From: Rheinheimera riviphila
GTDB lineage: Bacteria > Pseudomonadota > Gammaproteobacteria > Enterobacterales > Alteromonadaceae
Assembly (NCBI RefSeq): GCF_004005945.1
Contig: NZ_SACS01000012.1
Location: forward strand, 94,007-158,006
Direction: 5' to 3'
DNA length: 64,000 bases
Shown in pieces: positions 59,193-64,000 of the stretch. The notes under the pieces were generated by a model. The model was not told the origin of the DNA. It was given only the letters and a program-made list of their open reading frames with translations, and made no database searches. The first letter of the stretch is position 1, and the number at the start of each line of letters is the position of its first letter. Position numbers and translations under genes: made by a program.

Positions 59193-61592
59193 TTATTGAG
59201 CAATAGCGCAACGCGGTAAATCGCAAAGCTTCATCATGGCCTGTACGTCCGCCTGATTGACCTTGGTATCAAGGTTGAAATCGAGTGCACTGGTGAGGCC
59301 GGTGTTGCTGCGTAAACGCTGATTGAAGATGTCCACATCCCGCTTGTCGACCGCATTGTTCTTATCCAGATCGGCAGGGCGGAACTGTGCGGCACAGGTG
59401 CCGGCACCCGCTACCACGCAATCTAACCACTGGTTAAAGTCACTGTCGAAACGGGTGTTCCAGCTCGCTAAAATGTCCTGATAAGCGACAAACTCTGGTA
59501 ACGGTGGTGGTAGATCGTCATTCGACTGACCGCAAGTCCAGACCCAGTAGCCTGAACCCCAGGCGCTGTCGTCATATAACCAGCTCCAGTTATTGGCGAT
59601 CGCAACCGGTTTTTCCTGCCAGCCCCAGGCGAAACTGCAAGGCGCTGCCGAAATCTGATACTTGGCCGCACGTAAAGTTGGCAACAACGGCTCGTTAATT
59701 TCCGCGCGCTTGCGTTCAAACATGTAACGCACCGCTAAATAACCCCAGTGATAGGTGCGGGCAGTGTTGCTGTTGGCATAGGTGGTTTGGAACAGGTTGC
59801 TTAAGTCGTAAGTTTTGTTGGGTGCTGCGGCCAGCGCGTTCGGATTGGTGTTTGGCTGAGATAAGTATTCAGCCAAACCTTCTCCCCACCACACCAGATT
59901 GTCTGGCTGATCACTGAAGCTGCCCCATTGGTTGTAACGGCCATCGAGATAGTGAATGTATTCGTGCTCCAGGTTCCAGACCACAAAAGACGGTTGCAGC
60001 CAGGTGGCCTGGTAGGCAATAAACCGCGCCTGATTGTCCGGATCGGACGGCGTGCCTTCTAAATACATCCCGCCGTTATTGGTATTGATGCCAAAAAAGT
60101 CACCGGCGAAATTCTGATAGTCGGTCGACGATTTGAAAATCACCACTTCTAAATCTTCGTTATTGTCATTGGCGACCGGCGCTGTAGTGGAGAAGGTTTG
60201 ATGAAAATGCGCTTCTTTGCTGCTGAGCGAAGTACAGATTTGAGTCAGGTTCTGCGCCGATATCGGCGCCTGGAAGCGGACTTTTAAAGTATCGCTACAG
60301 ACGTGATGGCCCGACAAAATGGTACTTTCTAAATCAAAACTACAGGCGCTGCCATATAAAGCACAGTTGGCGCTGTCGTAGCTTTTCACCATGCTTTGCG
60401 CATTGACCCAGCCTTGTGAGCCGCTGCCGCCAAAGCTATAGGTGCTTAAAATATGTTGCAGCGCCGGACGAACCGAAGCTGCGATAGCGCCGCCCATTTT
60501 CAGCATCCGGCCTAGTTCGCTGATTGCATCATTCCATTGATATTCACGGGTATGGCCGACCAGCCATAAACCATCGGCCTGCACAAAATCACGCAGGCGG
60601 GTGACAATTTCTGGCTGCTCGGTAAGTAGCAGTTGCAGCTCTGCGCCACCATTGTTGACGAGATTAAAATAATGCGTCAGCAACTGGGTCATGCCACTTT
60701 CTTCATAACCGACGCCCCAGTCATTGTTGCGATTCACCGTATTGGCATAACCCTGGATCGCCTGGCTAAACCTGGCTAAATAACGCAGTGCCGGTGTTCT
60801 GGAGCTGTTGACCAAAATCAGCATTTCGTAGCGCAGCATGTAATTGCGAGATGCTGCGCCGTTAGAATTGGTGCCGTTAAAAGTAACGAAATGATCACCA
60901 CCAAAGTAATCATCAAAAGCGACAATCAACTGGTTTTGATATTGCGTCTGAAACACCCGGTTCGAACCAGCAGAAATTTCTGCCCAGTGCATAGCGCGTA
61001 AGTAAGTGACTAATTTTTCAATGACGGCTGCGCCAGAAGCGTCGGAACCATCGAATCCAGCCATACGGTCAACAATAGCATTGACGATGGTCAGGATTTT
61101 AGCGTCTGTGAAATGCTCTGTACCGACAAAACCTGCGTTATAAAGTCCATATAAACAGCTGCTTAACTGCGCATTGCTGACAGCTTCAACTAAAGCAGAG
61201 CCGTGCAGGCCAAGCAGTTGGGAAGGGGAAGTGCAGGCGGCTGCAGCCTGCGCGCTTTGTTGGTTTTTCGAAAGTCTCGGGCTTTGGGCGACAGCTTGAT
61301 ACTGCTTACTGGCGTCCAGCGTCCACTGCGCGTCCAGTTCAAGACCATGCTGCAATACATCAATGTTGGCCTGAACTTTTTCGAATTCTAGCGGTGATAA
61401 AGTACGAGGTGGTCGTACGGCCTGACTAAGTTGTGCCGGCTTGTCGCTGGCTTGCTGATGTTGATTCGCATGAATTTGTAACTTGGCAAAATCTTCGGTT
61501 AATTGCCCCGGATGGGAGATGTTCACATCCTGTCCGGCATAAGCATAACTACTGCTAAGCATCAGTAGCAGCAGTGATTTTTTGGCATTCAT
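59193..61592 (-). CDS. Secreted M9-family collagenase with C-terminal dockerin-like EF-hands
   Basis: A roughly 799-residue secreted zinc protease. Signal peptide residues 1-20 (ending AYAG). A helical N-terminal activator-like domain spans about 60-380. The M9 catalytic domain has the zinc motif HEYIH near residue 545, with the downstream Glu in WWGEGLAEYL. The last 65 residues carry two Ca-binding loops, DLDKNNAVDKRD and DFNLDTKVNQAD, the layout of a type I dockerin. ATG 61592 has AGGAAGGA upstream; ATG 61601 is possible. It degrades collagen or related protein outside the cell. It is followed by the cohesin-like gene. Confidence 0.88.
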   Translation of the reverse strand: MNAKKSLLLLMLSSSYAYAGQDVNISHPGQLTEDFAKLQIHANQHQQASDKPAQLSQAVRPPRTLSPLEFEKVQANIDVLQHGLELDAQWTLDASKQYQAVAQSPRLSKNQQSAQAAAACTSPSQLLGLHGSALVEAVSNAQLSSCLYGLYNAGFVGTEHFTDAKILTIVNAIVDRMAGFDGSDASGAAVIEKLVTYLRAMHWAEISAGSNRVFQTQYQNQLIVAFDDYFGGDHFVTFNGTNSNGAASRNYMLRYEMLILVNSSRTPALRYLARFSQAIQGYANTVNRNNDWGVGYEESGMTQLLTHYFNLVNNGGAELQLLLTEQPEIVTRLRDFVQADGLWLVGHTREYQWNDAISELGRMLKMGGAIAASVRPALQHILSTYSFGGSGSQGWVNAQSMVKSYDSANCALYGSACSFDLESTILSGHHVCSDTLKVRFQAPISAQNLTQICTSLSSKEAHFHQTFSTTAPVANDNNEDLEVVIFKSSTDYQNFAGDFFGINTNNGGMYLEGTPSDPDNQARFIAYQATWLQPSFVVWNLEHEYIHYLDGRYNQWGSFSDQPDNLVWWGEGLAEYLSQPNTNPNALAAAPNKTYDLSNLFQTTYANSNTARTYHWGYLAVRYMFERKRAEINEPLLPTLRAAKYQISAAPCSFAWGWQEKPVAIANNWSWLYDDSAWGSGYWVWTCGQSNDDLPPPLPEFVAYQDILASWNTRFDSDFNQWLDCVVAGAGTCAAQFRPADLDKNNAVDKRDVDIFNQRLRSNTGLTSALDFNLDTKVNQADVQAMMKLCDLPRCAIAQ

Positions 61593-61693
61593 CTGGTACA
61601 TTCCTTCCTGTGATCTGAGTTTTTATTGTTGGTCGTGTTCGGACTTTTAGGTGTTGCTGTACCTGCGCAGGTTTATCTAAAGTAACACAAGGG

Positions 61694-61709
61694 ATATTGT
61701 ATACAATAT
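61694..61709. promoter_or_regulatory. Perfect 16-base palindrome, likely operator
   Basis: ATATTGTATACAATAT lies between the divergent collagenase and DUF1543 genes, 102 bases before the collagenase start. The core TTGTATACAA resembles operators of FadR/GntR-family regulators. It overlaps a TATAAT on the plus strand (61707-61712). Confidence 0.55.
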
Positions 61710-61869
61710 AATCGACATGGTTTATTTTTGTCTTAACGATGAATTTTTAATTACATTTACATCTAACTGAAATCTGTACAGAGTCTGCTATAGCTGAGAT
61801 CGAGTGCCAGAACGGGCTTGATGAAAATTCTGCAAGACATTGAAAATTAACGAAATAGGGAAGTCGACT

Positions 61870-62364
61870 GTGTTATTTGTGGTGATGCTGGGTGGAAAAC
61901 ATCCAAAAGCTAAAATTGAAGTGCATGACGTGGTATTTGCCTGCGGCGATTCGCTGGATCAAATTTATCCGCAGCTGCGCCAGCAATGGTTTGGCGCACC
62001 GGTTGGTATGCATATTGATTCGTGGCTGATGATCGATGGCGTAGCGGAATACCAAGTCCGTTTTACTGACGTCGCTCCAGGCCCAAACGAGCCCAGGTTA
62101 TATTTCATCAATTTAGGCGGTTACCATCCAGGTCAATTCGGTGAAGATCATCTGTATTTGTTAGTCGTCGCCAACGACAAAATCAGCGCCAAACAACAAG
62201 GCAAAGCCATCGCTAACAACCAATGGCAACAACCACACACCGACAATTTACTCGACGTCGATGACTGCATTCCAATTGAGCAAGTCGATGGCCGTTACAT
62301 CAAACTAATCGCAGGACCGCATCATGGAATGCAATTGCAGAGTGATTATATTGTGTTGGGTTAG
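61870..62364 (+). CDS. DUF1543 family protein
   Basis: A 164-residue cytoplasmic protein of DUF1543, with the typical VMLGGKHPKAKIEVHDVVFA start, HIDSWLMIDGVAEYQVRF, and the NLGGYHPGQFGEDHLYLLVV block. The protein seems to hold two related half-domains. GTG 61870 fits the family N-terminus better than the upstream TTG 61840; ATG 61885 would cut into the first strand. Function unknown. Confidence 0.8.
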   Translation: MLFVVMLGGKHPKAKIEVHDVVFACGDSLDQIYPQLRQQWFGAPVGMHIDSWLMIDGVAEYQVRFTDVAPGPNEPRLYFINLGGYHPGQFGEDHLYLLVVANDKISAKQQGKAIANNQWQQPHTDNLLDVDDCIPIEQVDGRYIKLIAGPHHGMQLQSDYIVLG

Positions 62365-62674
62365 CTGTAAACGCCAAAAATGCTATCAGTCCGTTTTAAC
62401 GAAAAACGGGCTGCTGGTTTGAGCAGAATAGGTTGATTGAGGCTTGGGTGTGTTTGACGGGTGTATTACATAATGTTTTATTTAACATAATATACATTAT
62501 GGGGTGTCATGTTCAAGTAATTAATCAGGGCGCTGCACTGAACCTTCGGACGTTATCAACTCGCCAACTGTCGCTTTTGTTAAAGATTCTAAGCTGCTAC
62601 GATAATTAAGACAATTAAGTCACTACGTCCATTCTATGGGTGTTTGGTAGCGTCGAATTAACCGGAGTCGTGAA
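62365..62674. other. Gene-free AT-rich stretch before accessory region
   Basis: About 310 bases without a credible gene. It holds a small hairpin after the DUF1543 stop (CCGTTTT paired with AAAACGG at about 62391-62408). An AT-rich inverted pair, CATAATG and CATTATG, lies at about 62470-62501. Base composition shifts toward AT from here on, which fits the start of acquired DNA. Confidence 0.5.
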
Positions 62675-62869
62675 ATGGGACAATTAGACAGGGATTGGTA
62701 TAAAGAGCATCATCAGAAAAAGTTAGGTATTAGAACGCTTGATAATGACCCGCGTGAAATCGATCTGCCTGAACAAACCCCAAACCAACTAAAGTTCACG
62801 TTGTTGCATTTTCTCATCCTCTCGGCGTGCTTACTCGGTCTGATGATTTGGTATTTCGTTTCAAAATAG
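62675..62869 (+). CDS. Small C-terminally anchored membrane protein
   Basis: A 64-residue protein with a charged head (MGQLDRDWYKEHHQKKLG) and one transmembrane helix at about 43-61 near the C-terminus. GGAGTC precedes ATG 62675. No family function recognised; similar short proteins with a DRDWY start occur in related bacteria. It is intact and has normal coding character. Confidence 0.6.
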   Translation: MGQLDRDWYKEHHQKKLGIRTLDNDPREIDLPEQTPNQLKFTLLHFLILSACLLGLMIWYFVSK

Positions 62870-62969
62870 ATCGCCTCTGGCCATCAACTGATAGAATCCT
62901 CCACAATATTACGTAAATGCCAGATAGATTCAAAACGCACGACCCAGAATAAAATTAAGGTTATTAGCA

Positions 62970-63785
62970 ATGGAAAACAATGCCATCGTTTATCATTATT
63001 GCTCTACCGAAACTTTTCTTAAAATAATTCAATCTAAAACATTGCATTTGTCCGAGCTGGCTCATACCAATGACCCGCAAGAGGTGTCTCTCGCTAAACC
63101 AATAATTATAAATTTACGTGAGGAGCACCCAGACATACTGAATGATGTAATAGATCCATTCGCAGAAGACCGCTCATATTTTTCACTTTCTTTTTCATGC
63201 AATTCCGATTTACTAAGTCAGTGGCGGGCATATTCATCAAACGGCACAGGATTTATGATAGGAATTGACCCCGAAATCCTAAAAGCTATAAATCGAGAAA
63301 TGGTACACAGCGAAGAATTAACCTTCGAAAATGTTTTTTATGACACCGACGCCTACCGAAACCATCTGAAACAGCAAGTATTCTCGTACGGCAACACTAA
63401 GGCTAGATCTAATAATTCACTTTATTTAGGAAAATTAAATTCATTCGCTTTCCAACGGTACTTGATTAAGCAATGCGGCCTATTGAAAGACTCATTTTAT
63501 AAAGAAGAGAAGGAGTTACGGGTATTTAGAGTAATTAAAAAACCTGAAATTCTTTCTGAATCCCTAAGTGAGTTCCATAGAATTGTGAAATATCACTACA
63601 GCAAAGGAAAAATAATTCCATTTATCGAGCTGGTATTGTTGGATAGTCAAAGCATGTCAAATTGTTTGAAATCAGTAATGCATGGCCCTAACAATGCAAC
63701 CTCAGAAATTGATGTGAAAAATTTACTACTAGCAAACGGTTTTAATAATGTTCTGATTGAGAGATCAAAAGGCTCGTATCGATAA
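62970..63785 (+). CDS. DUF2971 family protein
   Basis: A 271-residue protein of the DUF2971 group: VYHYCSTETFLKIIQSKTLH, LAHTNDPQEVSLAKP, FSLSFSCNSDLLSQWRAYSS and GTGFMIGID are the family pattern. Members occur widely in accessory regions and next to mobile or defence genes; no reaction is established. The gene is clearly more AT-rich than the core genes to the left, with codons such as ATA and AGA, which suggests transfer. It lies 89 bases before an IS256-type element. Confidence 0.8.
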   Translation: MENNAIVYHYCSTETFLKIIQSKTLHLSELAHTNDPQEVSLAKPIIINLREEHPDILNDVIDPFAEDRSYFSLSFSCNSDLLSQWRAYSSNGTGFMIGIDPEILKAINREMVHSEELTFENVFYDTDAYRNHLKQQVFSYGNTKARSNNSLYLGKLNSFAFQRYLIKQCGLLKDSFYKEEKELRVFRVIKKPEILSESLSEFHRIVKYHYSKGKIIPFIELVLLDSQSMSNCLKSVMHGPNNATSEIDVKNLLLANGFNNVLIERSKGSYR

Positions 63786-63874
63786 TGGATGGTCTGTAAC
63801 TCCATGCAGTGGCAAAAGTTACGGTATCCAAAGCGGCAATGCCGCCGCCAGAAAACAAAGCTTCCCCTGCCTCT

Positions 63875-64000
63875 GAGTCTGTAAAAAAATCTGTGTAAGT
63901 GGCATTCTACCTAACTCCTTGGAAGGGATAAAGAATGCCAATTACAGACCAATTACTGGATCAGCTGTTAGCTGACTGCAAATCTCCTGAAGATCTGATG
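63875..64000 (+). mobile_element. IS256-family element, left end, truncated by window edge
   Basis: The likely left inverted repeat begins GAGTCTGTAAAAAAATCTGT at 63875, a form typical for IS256 elements, about 60 bases before the transposase start. The right end and target duplication are outside the window. Confidence 0.75.
63935..64000 (+). CDS. IS256-family transposase, first 22 residues only
   Basis: The frame runs from ATG 63935 off the window edge. The visible N-terminus (ITDQLLDQLLADCKSPEDLM) is the well-known start of IS256 transposases (LLDQLLAD-K-x-PEDL). GGAAGGGA lies upstream as ribosome site. The catalytic DDE residues are beyond the edge, so intactness cannot be judged. Confidence 0.78.
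   Translation, partial: MPITDQLLDQLLADCKSPEDLM

Noticed and set aside
62460..62600. Integron attC site before the small membrane protein
   Set aside because: A GTTATCAAC-like motif and AT-rich inverted pairs are present, but no proper R and L boxes with matching core sites could be built.

Overview
The window is a 64 kb chromosomal piece of a gammaproteobacterium. Gene content points to Alteromonadales or Chromatiaceae, of the kind seen in Rheinheimera and relatives. The reasons are a HexR-controlled Entner-Doudoroff cluster, an rmf/fabA neighbourhood, arginine-succinyltransferase (ast) genes, DUF3466 and GlyGly-CTERM plus PEP-CTERM surface proteins, a pectate lyase and an M9 collagenase. 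The genus is an inference from gene content; no alignment was run.

Layout. (1) 1-6.2 kb: the end of a tightly overlapping flagellar operon (FliK-position gene, flgD, flgE, a divergent fliM-like gene, fliN, fliO, fliP, a sigma-28-like factor, a TPR-like protein and an unknown 108-residue protein). Short FlgD, short FliM and the gene order make it look like a second, compact flagellar system rather than the usual polar one. (2) 6.3-7.8 kb: a REP-associated (Y1) transposase killed by an in-frame TGA, then an initiator tRNA-Met gene followed by three 131-132 bp tandem repeats. Each repeat carries a piece of the tRNA 3' half and a Rho-independent terminator, an arrangement reminiscent of the E. 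coli tyrT/rtT repeats. (3) 8-16.7 kb: housekeeping genes (rlmL, a glutaredoxin-like gene, uup, DUF3466, rmf, fabA, a queD-like gene). (4) 16.7-21 kb: secreted pectate lyase, a PEP-CTERM protein and an M61 peptidase. (5) 21-27 kb: hinT, a thioesterase, DUF962, a LytS/LytTR two-component pair, pfkA and a DMT exporter.

(6) 27-35.5 kb: central carbon metabolism. pykA and hexR read left; zwf-pgl-edd-glk-eda read right. Near-perfect HexR boxes lie before pykA and zwf, so the sugar-acid regulon can be read directly from the DNA. (7) 35.6-42.1 kb: DUF218 protein, an unknown membrane protein, a MocR-type regulator divergent from a DMT transporter, and the ABC-F protein YbiT. (8) 42.2-43.5 kb: a FlaF-like gene behind a flagellin-like gene, which may belong with the flagellar cluster at the left edge. 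(9) 43.5-50.2 kb: LURP-one protein, Dps, two chemoreceptors (one soluble with a CZB-like tail), a persulfide-dioxygenase-like MBL protein and a small hydrolase. (10) 50.2-57.5 kb: DUF1338, astD, astA, astC, a divergent Lrp/AsnC regulator and malic enzyme maeA.

(11) 57.7-61.6 kb: a lipoprotein, a REP-like palindrome, a PEP-CTERM protein with a cohesin-like domain, and a secreted M9 collagenase ending in a dockerin-like double EF-hand. (12) 61.7-64 kb: DUF1543, then AT-rich accessory DNA with a small membrane protein, a DUF2971 protein and the left end of an IS256-family element cut by the window edge.

The most unusual signals are the tRNA-fMet repeat array, the compact second flagellar system with its possible distant flagellin/FlaF pair, and the neighbouring cohesin-like and dockerin-like proteins.
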